Origin: JBOFWL01 sp051653605
GTDB taxonomy: Bacteria; Spirochaetota; Brevinematia; Brevinematales; Brevinemataceae
NCBI GenBank assembly: GCA_051653605.1
Contig: JBOFWL010000117.1
Span: 1 to 64,000, forward strand
Length of the DNA stretch: 64,000 bases
Direction: 5' to 3'
Made by a program: the position numbers and the translations under genes. This document shows, piece after piece, positions 40,405-50,010 of the stretch (positions within the stretch are counted from its first letter, which is position 1; every line of letters begins with the position of its first letter). The notes under the pieces were generated by a model that was not told where the DNA came from, did no database searches, and worked only from the letters and a program-made list of their open reading frames with translations.

Positions 40405-41172
40405 ATGAACAAAGAAAAATTTCGTTCCTTCCTTGTTGAACTTGGAGAGTTTGGGGAGTATACAGCACGTGTTGTACGTGGGTTTCCTTCTATTGTTCGT
40501 TATCGACACGAATTTTTAATGCAAATTGTCAAAATAGGAGTAGGATCACTACCGATAGTCGCTTCCACTGGTTTTTTTATGGGTGCTATTTTAGGAATTC
40601 AACTAGGTGCAGCTATGAATCATATTATCAGAGGAGCTGCTTCCCTCATTAGTGGAGGGGTTGTCCTTGCCGAAGTGAGAGAAATGGGGCCTATTCTTAC
40701 TGCTCTTATCGTGGTGAGTAGGGTGAGTTCTTCTGTTACTGCCGAAATTGGTTCGATGAAAGTCACAGAGCAAGTTGACGCGCTTAGAGTTATGTCAGTA
40801 GATCCTATTGAATATTTGGCTGTACCCCGAGTTGTTGCCGGTATGATCGTCGTACCTATTATAGGCTTGATGAATATTTTTGTAGGTATTTTAGGCGCCG
40901 CACTTTCAATGAATTTAGTGCATCAGGTGCCATTTAATGAATTTTTCTCAACAGGGCTTTCTATTTTATTGCTACGCTTTCATATAGAAGCTATGCTTAA
41001 ACTACTAATTTTTGGATTTCTTTTATTGCTTATTGCTACATTTTATGGTTTTCGAACAGAGGGCGGGTCAGTTGGTGTTGGTGCATCGACAGTTAAGGCG
41101 GTTGTTGTAAGCTCGTTCTGTACTATTCTTGTTGATTATATTGCAGGCACCTTATTCCTGCTTATTTGGTAG
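40405..41172 (+). CDS. mlaE: ABC transporter permease MlaE
   Basis: A 255-residue inner-membrane permease of the MCE/Mla lipid transport system. It has GFFMGAILGIQLGAAM, the EMGPILTALIVVSRVSSSVTAEIGSMKVTEQVDAL signature in outline, and several membrane segments. Start ATG at 40,405; a TTG two codons upstream is less likely. It pairs with MlaF and MlaD to move phospholipids between the inner and outer membranes, which indicates a diderm host. Confidence 0.93.
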   Translation: MNKEKFRSFLVELGEFGEYTARVVRGFPSIVRYRHEFLMQIVKIGVGSLPIVASTGFFMGAILGIQLGAAMNHIIRGAASLISGGVVLAEVREMGPILTALIVVSRVSSSVTAEIGSMKVTEQVDALRVMSVDPIEYLAVPRVVAGMIVVPIIGLMNIFVGILGAALSMNLVHQVPFNEFFSTGLSILLLRFHIEAMLKLLIFGFLLLLIATFYGFRTEGGSVGVGASTVKAVVVSSFCTILVDYIAGTLFLLIW

Positions 41173-41179
41173 GTAATAG

Positions 41180-41938
41180 ATGAAAGAAATTATTCAAATT
41201 AGAGGCTTACGTAAATTTTTGCGAGATAGATATGTTCTTGATGGAGTAGACTTAGACATTATGGAAGGAGAAACCTTTGTTCTGATTGGGCAAAGTGGAA
41301 CAGGAAAAAGTGTTCTTTTAAAACATTTAATTGGAATCTTCGAATCAGATCAAGGCTCAATTTTCATGAAAGGTAAAGATATGACGCATGCTACCGAGTT
41401 AGAGTGGCATGGTGTTCGTCAAAACATTGGTATGCTTTTTCAAAGTGGTGCTATTTTTGATTCGCTCACGGTAGGTCAGAATATATTATTTGTTCTTGAT
41501 CACCTTGTTTCAAATATGACGCATACTCAAAAAGAAGAGCGTATTAAATATTGTTTGCACGTTGTTGGATTAGATGGGCTTGAAAATACGATGCCTTCAG
41601 AACTTTCTGGAGGTATGCGTCGTAGAGCAGCGCTTGCTCGAACAATTGCAACAATGCCAGAAGTTATTCTTTTTGATGAACCTACAACAGGCCTTGATCC
41701 CATTATGACAACAACGGTTGATGAACTTATTTTAAGTGTAAAAAAAGAATTAGGAACAACATTCATCGTTGTTACTCATGATATGGCTTCTGCAACTCGT
41801 ATTGGAGATCGTTTAGCACTTCTTTCTAATGGAAAGGTTCGTTTTCTAGGTACGGCAAATGAAGCAAAGTCTACGGACAATCCTTATATGGTGCAGTTTC
41901 TTACGGGGTCACCTACTGGTCCAATGACTGTCGGCTAA
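41180..41938 (+). CDS. mlaF: ABC transporter ATPase MlaF
   Basis: A 252-residue ATPase. Walker A GQSGTGKSVLLKH (about 38-50), signature LSGGMRRRAALAR, Walker B EVILFDEPTTGLDP and the switch histidine in VVTHD are all present. It energises the MlaE permease. Eight bases separate it from mlaE and it precedes mlaD by 16 bases. Confidence 0.94.
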   Translation: MKEIIQIRGLRKFLRDRYVLDGVDLDIMEGETFVLIGQSGTGKSVLLKHLIGIFESDQGSIFMKGKDMTHATELEWHGVRQNIGMLFQSGAIFDSLTVGQNILFVLDHLVSNMTHTQKEERIKYCLHVVGLDGLENTMPSELSGGMRRRAALARTIATMPEVILFDEPTTGLDPIMTTTVDELILSVKKELGTTFIVVTHDMASATRIGDRLALLSNGKVRFLGTANEAKSTDNPYMVQFLTGSPTGPMTVG

Positions 41939-41954
41939 TTTTGGAGGAAAAATT

Positions 41955-42800
41955 ATGGCGAGTGTAAAAAAAGAAACCCCTAATTACCTACTGATAGGTA
42001 TTTTTCTGTTTATAGGTCTTGTTCTTATTGTTATTGGGGTTATTATTTCTGATAAATTGTTCTACAAAATTAAAGGTGGTTATGTAGTTCAAGTTGTCTA
42101 CGACAATATTGACGGTATAGGTGTTGGTTCTAAAATAATGGTAGGTTCTGGAAAGGAAATTGGGCAGGTAGATGCCATTGATTTAGAAGATGCGCGTCTT
42201 ATTGTAAGTATTCGTCTTGATAAGAATTTCCGTATTAATCAGGATGCAAGCTTTCAAATTTTTTCCTCTAGCCTTGTTGGAGGGAAATTCATCGAAGTAG
42301 TTAATTATACTGGAAGAGAACCTCACATTAAAGAAGGAAGCCGAATTCAAGGGACAAATCCCTTCTCTATTAATCAGATTTTTGCTTTATTTAGTGCTGT
42401 TGGAGCAGATGGTTCTACAAATGATCTAGACCTTACAGGTGTGCTAAATTCTGTTACGGGCATGCTAGCTACAGCAAACCGAATTCTCATTGATAATGAA
42501 ACAAATGTTTCAGCTATGTTTAATAATTTATCAGATGCATCTCGTCGACTTAACATTATAATGGCAAATCTTGATAGAAAGGTTGGAGCGATTAGTGATG
42601 CTCAATTTAATACGATAATTAAAGATCTTGAAACATCTATTTCAGAGCTAAGTGTATTTTTAAGTGATATAAATAAGCCTAATGCGCCTCTTTCCTTATT
42701 GAAGGATCCAGCAATGAACCATAGCTTAAGAACTATCATAACTAATTTAGAATATACTACAGAGAGAGTTAAACGCCAACCAAGTTTACTTTTAAAATAA
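41955..42800 (+). CDS. mlaD: MCE-domain lipid-binding protein MlaD
   Basis: A 281-residue protein with one N-terminal membrane anchor (about 13-32) and an MCE/MlaD domain (about 40-125: VVYDNIDGIGVGSKIMVGSGKEIGQV, SSLVGGKFIEV). The C-terminal half is helical and longer than in E. coli MlaD (183), as in many other MCE proteins. It forms a periplasmic hexamer handing lipid to the permease. TTGGAGG precedes the start. Confidence 0.92.
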   Translation: MASVKKETPNYLLIGIFLFIGLVLIVIGVIISDKLFYKIKGGYVVQVVYDNIDGIGVGSKIMVGSGKEIGQVDAIDLEDARLIVSIRLDKNFRINQDASFQIFSSSLVGGKFIEVVNYTGREPHIKEGSRIQGTNPFSINQIFALFSAVGADGSTNDLDLTGVLNSVTGMLATANRILIDNETNVSAMFNNLSDASRRLNIIMANLDRKVGAISDAQFNTIIKDLETSISELSVFLSDINKPNAPLSLLKDPAMNHSLRTIITNLEYTTERVKRQPSLLLK

Positions 42801-42823
42801 TTTATTATATAGGGAGTTTTACG

Positions 42824-43930
42824 ATGATTCCATTTATTGATCTTAAGGCACAATACCAAGCCTATAAAAAAGATATTGACGCTCGTATTGCAGGTGTATT
42901 GGATCGATGTGACTTTATTCAAGGGAAAGATCTGAAAGAGATGGAAGCATTTATGTCAGATTATACTGGTTCACATTGTGTTAGTGTTGCTTCTGGAACA
43001 GATGCACTGCTAATCCCCTTACTTTTAAAGAATATTAAGCCTGGTGATGAAATTATAACTACTCCATTCTCATTTTTTGCGACAGTCGAAGTTATTGCTA
43101 TCTTAGGGGCAAAACCTATATTTGTTGATATCAACCCTAATACATGTACTATAGATCCTAGTTTAATTGAAGCTGCCATTACTCCTAAAACAAAAGGTAT
43201 TATTTCAGTCTCCCTCTATGGACAATGTGCTGATTTAGATGCTGTTGAAGCAATTGCAAAGAAACATAATTTATTTCATCTTGAAGATGCTGCTCAAAGT
43301 TTGGGGGCATTTTATAAAGATCGAAAATCTTGTGCCATTGCAGAGATGGCGGGGACATCTCTTTATCCTGCAAAATCACTTGGGTGTTATGGAGATGCAG
43401 GATTAATGTTCTTCAAAGATGCAGATATGGCAGCAGAAGCTCGTATTTACATGAATCATGGGCAAACATCTACTTATAATCATAAATATGTGTCTATCAA
43501 TGGACGCATGGATACAATTCAAGCAGCTGTAATAATGGCAAAAATGCCTCATTATGATAAAGAATTAGCAACAAGACAAGAAATAGCAGACTATTTTTCT
43601 TCTTGCCTAAAAGATAGCAGTGCTACTCTTATTGAACGAGCATCCTATACAACGCGTCATGCGTGGGCGCAGTATTCATTAAAAGTTAAAAATCGACAAG
43701 CGTTTCAAGACTTCCTCCGTGAAAAAGGAGTTCCAACGGCTGTTCACTATCCTCGAGGTATGCATATGCAGCCTGCTTTGGCTTATCTTGGCTATAAAGA
43801 GGGGCAATTCCCTATTACAGAGCAAATTTCTCAAGAAATTGTTAGCTTACCAATGCATGCTTTTATGCCTGTAGATGTCAGAAAAACTATAATGGACAAT
43901 GTTTTGGAAGCCTTAGAAAGGACACAGTAG
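42824..43930 (+). CDS. DegT/DnrJ/EryC1-family sugar aminotransferase
   Basis: A 368-residue PLP enzyme. IPFIDLKAQY start, ASGTDAL, TTPFSFFATVEVI, LEDAAQSLGA and the PLP lysine in SLYPAKSLGCYGDAG mark the WbpE/WlbC-like branch, which aminates 3-keto sugar nucleotides for surface polysaccharide. The exact substrate cannot be told from sequence. It ends directly against the next gene (stop 43,930, start 43,931), so it is co-translated with the CNNM proteins. Confidence 0.85.
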   Translation: MIPFIDLKAQYQAYKKDIDARIAGVLDRCDFIQGKDLKEMEAFMSDYTGSHCVSVASGTDALLIPLLLKNIKPGDEIITTPFSFFATVEVIAILGAKPIFVDINPNTCTIDPSLIEAAITPKTKGIISVSLYGQCADLDAVEAIAKKHNLFHLEDAAQSLGAFYKDRKSCAIAEMAGTSLYPAKSLGCYGDAGLMFFKDADMAAEARIYMNHGQTSTYNHKYVSINGRMDTIQAAVIMAKMPHYDKELATRQEIADYFSSCLKDSSATLIERASYTTRHAWAQYSLKVKNRQAFQDFLREKGVPTAVHYPRGMHMQPALAYLGYKEGQFPITEQISQEIVSLPMHAFMPVDVRKTIMDNVLEALERTQ

Positions 43931-45160
43931 ATGGATACTCACGCCTTTCTTATTATTGCAATTTTGTTCTTTATGTTTTGTTCAGCTTTTTTTTCTGCCA
44001 CAGAAACGGCGCTTTTTTCGCTAGATGAAATTAAAATTCGTTCTTTTTCTTCCTCTCAAGCTAAACAGATTCGAAAATTGTTACAACGTTCTTCTGATGT
44101 TCTGGTAACCTTGCTTACGGTAAATACTATTACAAACATTATTCTTACAACGCTGATTAGTGCTTTCTTAGGTATTGTTGGAATAGAGATGCCATTTTTG
44201 TTGGCATCTATGATTGTTGCATCGATTATTATCATTTTTGGAGAAATTTTACCTAAAACTTTTGCAACAGTTTTTACACTTGATCTTGTTCCCTTAACTC
44301 TAAAACCTGTTCGTATTCTTGTTATCTTATTTTCATTTCTAACAAGGCCTATTCATAAAATATCACTTGCGGTTACGGAGTACTTTCAACATCACCTACC
44401 AGAAGAAGATACAAAAGAAGATCGTAGAACGGCACTTTATAATGTTGTTGTTAGAGGAAAATTTCTAAAAGATGAGGAAAAATTACTCATTGGGAGAGTT
44501 TTATCGCTTGCAGAGCGACACGTTACAGAAATTATGACGCCTCGCCCTAGGGTTTTTTCTGTTAATATCACGGAATCCCTTAGTGATATTAAGACTGAAC
44601 TTTTATCTGAACAACACTCTCGTATTCCTGTGCATCAAGATCAAGACAGCCAAGTTGTTGGAGTTATGTCTATTGAAGATATAATTTTAGCCCAAAGAGA
44701 CCCTGAAAAACATAATTTAACAGCCGGAGACTTAATGCAACCCTTCTATTATATTCCCGAGTCAAAAACTCTCGCTGGTATTTTAGAGGATTTCCGTAAG
44801 AGACATATTGAAATTGCTGCTGTTGTAGACGAATATGGAGATTTCCTAGGAGTTATTACGCTATCTGATATCTTAGGTGAGCTTGTTGGAGCAGTTGCTG
44901 ATGAAGATTTTGAAGATGATATTACGCAACTGATGCCAAATCGTTATGTTGTAAGGGGCGAGACTACCTTAATCGATTTTAATCAAACTTTTCATACTCG
45001 TTTAGAAAGTCAAGAATATGAAACAATAGCTGGATATCTAATCGAAGAAGAGGGTGGGATTCCTCCCTTGTATTCTTCATTTGAGATTGAAAATCTTGTA
45101 ATTACGGTAAGAGAACGAACTTCTACCCGAGTAGAAAGCTTATCAGTGAGGGTAAAATAA
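43931..45160 (+). CDS. CNNM/CBS-domain membrane protein (TlyC/CorC-like), first of pair
   Basis: A 409-residue protein: CNNM (DUF21) membrane domain with about four hydrophobic segments (8-30, 62-85, 95-115, 128-145), two CBS domains (MTPRPRVFSVNITESLSDI around 200, and ILEDFRKRHIEIAAVVDEYGDFLGVITLSDILGELVG around 280-315), then a CorC/HlyC C-terminal domain. Such proteins are magnesium efflux/homeostasis factors; some spirochaete homologues were called haemolysins (TlyC), an old name not well supported. Its stop shares a base with the next start. Confidence 0.88.
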   Translation: MDTHAFLIIAILFFMFCSAFFSATETALFSLDEIKIRSFSSSQAKQIRKLLQRSSDVLVTLLTVNTITNIILTTLISAFLGIVGIEMPFLLASMIVASIIIIFGEILPKTFATVFTLDLVPLTLKPVRILVILFSFLTRPIHKISLAVTEYFQHHLPEEDTKEDRRTALYNVVVRGKFLKDEEKLLIGRVLSLAERHVTEIMTPRPRVFSVNITESLSDIKTELLSEQHSRIPVHQDQDSQVVGVMSIEDIILAQRDPEKHNLTAGDLMQPFYYIPESKTLAGILEDFRKRHIEIAAVVDEYGDFLGVITLSDILGELVGAVADEDFEDDITQLMPNRYVVRGETTLIDFNQTFHTRLESQEYETIAGYLIEEEGGIPPLYSSFEIENLVITVRERTSTRVESLSVRVK

Positions 45161-46416
45161 TGATACAATGGCATCTTGTTTCTGTTTTTTTTGCGTGGGC
45201 TATGTTCAATTTTATCTTAAGTGGGTTTCTTGGTGGTAGTGAGACCGCATTTTTATCAATTAATCGTATTTTTCTTTATGCTCGTTATGATAAAGGTTCT
45301 CTTTCTGCAAAAATACTAGTTTTTTTATTGGAACGTTCTTCTATATTTGTCAGCTCAATCGTTATTGCAAATAATATTACTCTAGTTTTGGGAACACTTT
45401 ATATTACGAGAATGTTCCTTGAAGGCTTTGGGCTTAATTTGTTTTGGACGACACTATTAGGAACTATTATTGCCTCGCCATTTCAATTAGTTGTTGGGGA
45501 AGTTTTTCCAAAAGCATTGTTTCTTCCTTTCAGTAACACACTAGCTTACCGTTTTGCCATCCCGTGGTTGGTTATTTACGTCGTATTTCTTCCAATTTCT
45601 CTCTTTTTTAGTGGTATTTTAACATTTTTGGGGCGAATTTTTAATTTTTCGGTGCATCGTTCTGGTGGATTTGCTCAAGGAGAGTTTCAAGATTTGTTAG
45701 ATGTCTCTCTAAAAAGTGGTGCTCTAAATAATGAAGAACGAAAATTTATTAATAATATCTTAGAATTTAGGGATATCAGAGCATCAGAAGCAATGATGCC
45801 TCTTTCTCATATCGATTGTCTCGAAGAAAATGATACTGTTAAAAAAGCGCTTAATCTAATAGAAGAAAAAAGGCCACTTGTTATTCCGATTTATAGTGGT
45901 AGGATTGATAATCCTATTGGTCGACTTCGAGTAAAGCAACTTCTTACCGCTCACCCTGAGGATCATGTTTCTAAATTTATGGAGGAAGCCTTTTTTGTTC
46001 CCGAAACAGCACCCTTAGATAGAGTTCTTCTTGATATGCAACGCCAAATGATACCTATAGCATTTGTTGCTGATGAATATGGTGGCGTTGTGGGTGTTCT
46101 AAACGTTGAAGATATTGTTTCTGAGATTGTGGGAGAAGTTATCGAAGAAGGTGGACTTGAATTTACAGTGAATTCAGATGGGACAATTTTAGCCGATGGA
46201 TTGTGTGATATTGATGATCTTTTTGATGCATTAAAATTGAATTCAACATCTCTAGAATCTAAAACTGTTGGTGGATTTCTCATGGAAAAGCTTGAGAGAA
46301 TGCCTCAAGTTGGAGATACTTTTTATATGAAGCCATGGTATTTTAAAGTTCTTAGTCTACGTGGTCGGAGTATTGAACGAGTACATATTTCAAAAAACAA
46401 GCATGTGGAGCAATAA
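45160..46416 (+). CDS. CNNM/CBS-domain membrane protein, second of pair
   Basis: A 418-residue paralogue with the same layout: DUF21 membrane region (about 10-165), CBS pair (ASEAMMPLSHIDCLEENDTV near 208 and DRVLLDMQRQMIPIAFVADEYGGVVGVLNVEDIVSEIVGE around 288-325), CorC/HlyC domain at the C-terminus. The two paralogues are joined by one-base overlaps, which favours fixed stoichiometry and perhaps a heterodimer. It overlaps the methyltransferase gene by one base. Confidence 0.88.
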   Translation: MIQWHLVSVFFAWAMFNFILSGFLGGSETAFLSINRIFLYARYDKGSLSAKILVFLLERSSIFVSSIVIANNITLVLGTLYITRMFLEGFGLNLFWTTLLGTIIASPFQLVVGEVFPKALFLPFSNTLAYRFAIPWLVIYVVFLPISLFFSGILTFLGRIFNFSVHRSGGFAQGEFQDLLDVSLKSGALNNEERKFINNILEFRDIRASEAMMPLSHIDCLEENDTVKKALNLIEEKRPLVIPIYSGRIDNPIGRLRVKQLLTAHPEDHVSKFMEEAFFVPETAPLDRVLLDMQRQMIPIAFVADEYGGVVGVLNVEDIVSEIVGEVIEEGGLEFTVNSDGTILADGLCDIDDLFDALKLNSTSLESKTVGGFLMEKLERMPQVGDTFYMKPWYFKVLSLRGRSIERVHISKNKHVEQ

Positions 46417-47642
46417 TGGAATTTATTGGAAAAGAATCTCGAAAACTTAAGTCAGTTGATCGAGAAGAAGTTGTAAGAATTGAACGTTTTGTTGGTGAAG
46501 GTCCGGCTCTTGCAAAGGATAGTACAGGAAAAGTTCTTTTTGTTCGATATGTTCTTCCTGGAGAATTAGTTAAGGTTAAAGTCTATAAAGAAGCAAAAGA
46601 CTATGCAATGGCGGATCCTCTAGAAATTATAGAACCTTCTCCTCTTCGACGAGAAGCTCCATGTCCACACTTTAGCATGTGTGGTGGGTGTGATTATCAG
46701 ATGTTACCAGAAGATAATCAGATAGAAGTTAAAAAAAGCCTTGTAGAAGAAACATTTCTCAAAATAGGAGGGATTGAGTTTTCTATAACGGGTGTTCTTC
46801 AAAGCCCAAAACCGCTTGCTTATCGTAATAATATGACTTATAAAATCAACCCAAACAAGAAGTTAGCAGGTTTTTTTCGGAAAGACTCAAAATCAATTAT
46901 TCCTATTGATTATTGCCGATTAGAAATGCCTTGTATCAGCGCAGCATTTCGTAGTGTAACTTCTCAAAATACAGAAGAATTCCCTTTTCCTAAGCATAAC
47001 TTTAAAGTCAGAGGAACACTGGATGGGGATGTGGCTGTTCATTGGGTTCCATCTCAAGAATATGAAGATAAACCTGTTATCGAAACGATAAATGCTTGTG
47101 GGCACTCGATTAAGTATAAAATTTCAAAAGATAGTTTTTTTCAGGTTAATCCCGAATTAGTCCCTTTATGGATTGAGAAAATTGTTTCTTTTTTAGATGA
47201 AACCAAAAAAGAACGCATTGTTGATCTCTACTGTGGAATAGGGCTTATCACTCTGTTTGTATCTCATTTTGCCCATCACACCTATGGAGTTGAAATATCT
47301 AAATCATCGGTAGAAGATGCTTTACACAATCTTCAACTTAACGGAATGGACGATAAAAATATTTCTTTCATGTTGGGAGATGCTGGGGTTTGCCTTAAAG
47401 AAATTGGTTCTGCAGATGTTATTATAGTTGATCCCCCAAGAGCTGGGATGGATGATAATTGTCGTAATCTTATTTTGGATTTTGCCCCAGAAAAAGTTAT
47501 TTATTCATCATGTAAGGCTGCAACAATGGCGCGAGATATTGCTATTTTATCTGAAAAATACACTTTGAAACAGCTTTATTTGGTAGATATGTTTCCTCAA
47601 ACACATCATGTGGAGCTTTTAGCATTGCTTGTAAAAAAATAA
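46416..47642 (+). CDS. 23S rRNA (uracil-5-)-methyltransferase, RlmD/RumA family
   Basis: A 408-residue SAM-dependent RNA methylase. An N-terminal TRAM domain (about 18-75) is followed by an Fe-S cysteine cluster (CPHFSMCGGCDYQ, near 83-95), the SAM motif VDLYCGIGLITLF (about 269-281), VDPPRAGM and the catalytic cysteine in IYSSCKA. It probably makes m5U in 23S rRNA; RlmD versus RlmCD specificity cannot be decided. Confidence 0.88.
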   Translation: MEFIGKESRKLKSVDREEVVRIERFVGEGPALAKDSTGKVLFVRYVLPGELVKVKVYKEAKDYAMADPLEIIEPSPLRREAPCPHFSMCGGCDYQMLPEDNQIEVKKSLVEETFLKIGGIEFSITGVLQSPKPLAYRNNMTYKINPNKKLAGFFRKDSKSIIPIDYCRLEMPCISAAFRSVTSQNTEEFPFPKHNFKVRGTLDGDVAVHWVPSQEYEDKPVIETINACGHSIKYKISKDSFFQVNPELVPLWIEKIVSFLDETKKERIVDLYCGIGLITLFVSHFAHHTYGVEISKSSVEDALHNLQLNGMDDKNISFMLGDAGVCLKEIGSADVIIVDPPRAGMDDNCRNLILDFAPEKVIYSSCKAATMARDIAILSEKYTLKQLYLVDMFPQTHHVELLALLVKK

Positions 47643-47643
47643 G

Positions 47644-47672
47644 AAAAGGACCTCTTTTATAGAGGTCCTTTT
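47644..47672. terminator. Bidirectional terminator between the rRNA methylase and ribH
   Basis: AAAAGGACCTC and GAGGTCCTTTT form a perfect 11-bp stem around TTTTATA, with A-run and T-run on the two sides, suited to terminate both converging transcripts. Confidence 0.9.
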
Positions 47673-47683
47673 GCTGCTAGTTA

Positions 47684-48148
47684 CTAAATTAATTTGCAAA
47701 TATGAGCCATTTCTATCGCAGATAGAGCGCTTTCATAGCCTTTATTGCCTGCCTTTGTGCCAGCACGCTCAATAGCTTGCTCGATGTTATTTGTGGTTAA
47801 TACTCCAAAGATAGTTGGTACACCAGTATTGAGCGCAATATGAGCAACTCCCTTCGATACTTCTGAACAAACATAATCATAATGTGTTGTTCCCCCTTGA
47901 ATAACCGCTCCAAGACAGATAACGGCATCATACTTTTTGGATTCGGCTAGCTTTTTGGCTGCAAGTGGAATTTCAAAAGCCCCTGGAACCCAGCAAACTT
48001 CGATATTTTTTTCATCAACTCCATGACGTACTAGGCCATCACTTGCACCACTGACAAGTTTTGATACAATAAACTCATTAAAACGAGCAGCGACAATAGC
48101 GAACTTCATTGATGAGTCGGCAACTAATTTTCCTTCATAAACTTTCAT
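47684..48148 (-). CDS. ribH: 6,7-dimethyl-8-ribityllumazine synthase
   Basis: A 154-residue lumazine synthase. It has VAARFNEFIVSKLVSGA, WVPGAFEIPLAAKKLA, CLGAVIQGGTTHYDYV with the conserved histidine, and AGTKAGNKGYE at the end. Last gene of the rib operon, 8 bases after ribBA. Confidence 0.96.
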   Translation of the reverse strand: MKVYEGKLVADSSMKFAIVAARFNEFIVSKLVSGASDGLVRHGVDEKNIEVCWVPGAFEIPLAAKKLAESKKYDAVICLGAVIQGGTTHYDYVCSEVSKGVAHIALNTGVPTIFGVLTTNNIEQAIERAGTKAGNKGYESALSAIEMAHICKLI

Positions 48149-48156
48149 AATTTCTC

Positions 48157-49353
48157 CTAAATATCTAATATATGATCCATTTTTTCTTTTTTTGTTTTTA
48201 GATAGAATGCATTGTATTTATTTTCTTTAAGTTGAATAGGGACTCGACGTGTGACTTTTATCCCAAAACGTTCTATTTCTTTGATTTTTTGAGGATTATT
48301 TGTCATTAATTCAACTTTTTCAATGCCTAGGTAGCGATATATATGAGTGGCAATCGCATAATCTCTCATATCTTCTGGGAATCCGAGCTTAATATTAGCT
48401 TCTACGGTGTCTAATCCTTGATCTTGGAGCTCATAAGCTTTTAATTTATTAATAAGGCCTATGCCTCTTCCTTCTTGATGAAGATATAGCAGAGCACCCC
48501 TACCTGTTTCTGCTATTTTTTGCATGGCGTAGGCGTATTGTTCTCCACAATCACAGCGAGAAGAGCCTAAAGCATCTCCTGTGAGACATTCAGAGTGAAC
48601 CCGACTTAAAACAGGCTCACCATCATTAATATTCCCCTTAACAAGAGCTACATGGTGATTTTTAGAGATGGGATCGATAAAACCATAAATGTCGAAATCT
48701 CCATATTTAGTAGGCATTTTTGCATGAGCTTCCACAGAAAGAAAAGACTCTTTTGAATGGATATATTGGATAAGATCAGTAATGGTAATCATTTTTAAGT
48801 TGAATTTTTTGGCAATAACAAATAGATCATCTCTGCGCGCCATGGTGCCATCTTCATTCATAATCTCACAAATTACCCCGGCTTTTTCAAAACCAGCTAA
48901 TCGAGCAATATCAACGGCAGCCTCTGTATGGCCTGGGCGTTGAATAACCCCATAAGGCTTTGCAATAAGTGGAAAAATATGCCCAGGTTTTCGAAAATCT
49001 TCAGCCTTACTGTTGGGATTACAGAATTCTTTAATTGTGAGTGCTCGCGCAGCAGCAGATATTCCTGTTCCACTGTCCATATGATCAATTGATATGCTAA
49101 AATTTGTTTGAAAGGCGTCTGTATTATTCCGAACCATAGGTTTAAGCCCTTTTTTCTCAAAAAAATCAGGGGAAGCAGGCATACAAATCAAACCTTTTCC
49201 GTGAGTAGCCATAAAATTGACTATCTCAGGGGTGATAGTTTCGGCTGCAGCTACAAAATCGCCTTCATTTTCACGTGATTCATCATCAACGATGATAATT
49301 ATTTGACCATTTTTGATGCTATCAATGGCCTCTTCAATAGTATTAAACATCAT
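48157..49353 (-). CDS. ribBA: Bifunctional DHBP synthase / GTP cyclohydrolase II
   Basis: A 398-residue fusion. Residues 1-200 are RibB (DDESRENEGDF, ATHGKGLICMP, GHTEAAVDIARLAG); residues 205-398 are RibA with the zinc cysteines in SECLTGDALGSSRCDCGEQ and the HQEGRGIGL motif. It feeds both precursors into riboflavin synthesis. AAGGAG precedes two adjacent ATGs; the first is used here. Confidence 0.96.
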   Translation of the reverse strand: MMFNTIEEAIDSIKNGQIIIIVDDESRENEGDFVAAAETITPEIVNFMATHGKGLICMPASPDFFEKKGLKPMVRNNTDAFQTNFSISIDHMDSGTGISAAARALTIKEFCNPNSKAEDFRKPGHIFPLIAKPYGVIQRPGHTEAAVDIARLAGFEKAGVICEIMNEDGTMARRDDLFVIAKKFNLKMITITDLIQYIHSKESFLSVEAHAKMPTKYGDFDIYGFIDPISKNHHVALVKGNINDGEPVLSRVHSECLTGDALGSSRCDCGEQYAYAMQKIAETGRGALLYLHQEGRGIGLINKLKAYELQDQGLDTVEANIKLGFPEDMRDYAIATHIYRYLGIEKVELMTNNPQKIKEIERFGIKVTRRVPIQLKENKYNAFYLKTKKEKMDHILDI

Positions 49354-49363
49354 AAATGGCTCC

Positions 49364-50008
49364 TTAAAATCCGTTTTTCTCTAAAAATTCTATTGATATT
49401 TTATTATTTGAGTCTGATTGTCCAGTAAGACGTTCGACGTATTTTGCAATGACATCGCTTTCGATATTTACAAAATCGCCTACTTTTTTAGTGAGAAGAG
49501 TTGTTTCTGAGGCAGTGTGAGGAATGATACTAACTTCAAAGCTTGAGGAATGAACTCGAGCTGCGGTAAGGCTGATTCCATCAATACATATTGAGCCACG
49601 AGGGAGAATGTATTTCAAAATAGAGGCAGGGGCTTCGATTTTTATCCAAACGGATATCCCTTCCTGAGTGACAGATAGTATTTTTCCGACTCCGTCGACA
49701 TGCCCGCTTACAATGTGGCCTCCCAAACGTGTTGAAAGTTGTAAAGCCTTCTCGAGGTTGACATTATCGCTAGATGATAGGTGCTGCAATGTGGTTACGC
49801 GAAGTGTTTCAGCCATAACATCTACCGTAAAATGAAGATTGTCCATATGAGTAATCGTGAGACATATTCCATTAATAGAGATGCTGTCTCCTAATTTACA
49901 GTCGTTAAGAAAATCTTCATTTTTCGGCTTGATACTAATTTCAAACCCTCTTGGATTTCTGTGCAGCTTTGTAATGGTTCCTACGGATTCAATGATTCCT
50001 GTAAACAT
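49364..50008 (-). CDS. ribE: Riboflavin synthase alpha chain
   Basis: A 214-residue protein built of two similar lumazine-binding domains (MFTGIIESVGTI...GDSISINGICLT and GHIVSGHVDGVGKI...GSICIDGISLTAARV). It dismutates lumazine to riboflavin. It lies 2 bases after ribD. Confidence 0.95.
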   Translation of the reverse strand: MFTGIIESVGTITKLHRNPRGFEISIKPKNEDFLNDCKLGDSISINGICLTITHMDNLHFTVDVMAETLRVTTLQHLSSSDNVNLEKALQLSTRLGGHIVSGHVDGVGKILSVTQEGISVWIKIEAPASILKYILPRGSICIDGISLTAARVHSSSFEVSIIPHTASETTLLTKKVGDFVNIESDVIAKYVERLTGQSDSNNKISIEFLEKNGF

Positions 50009-50010
50009 TC

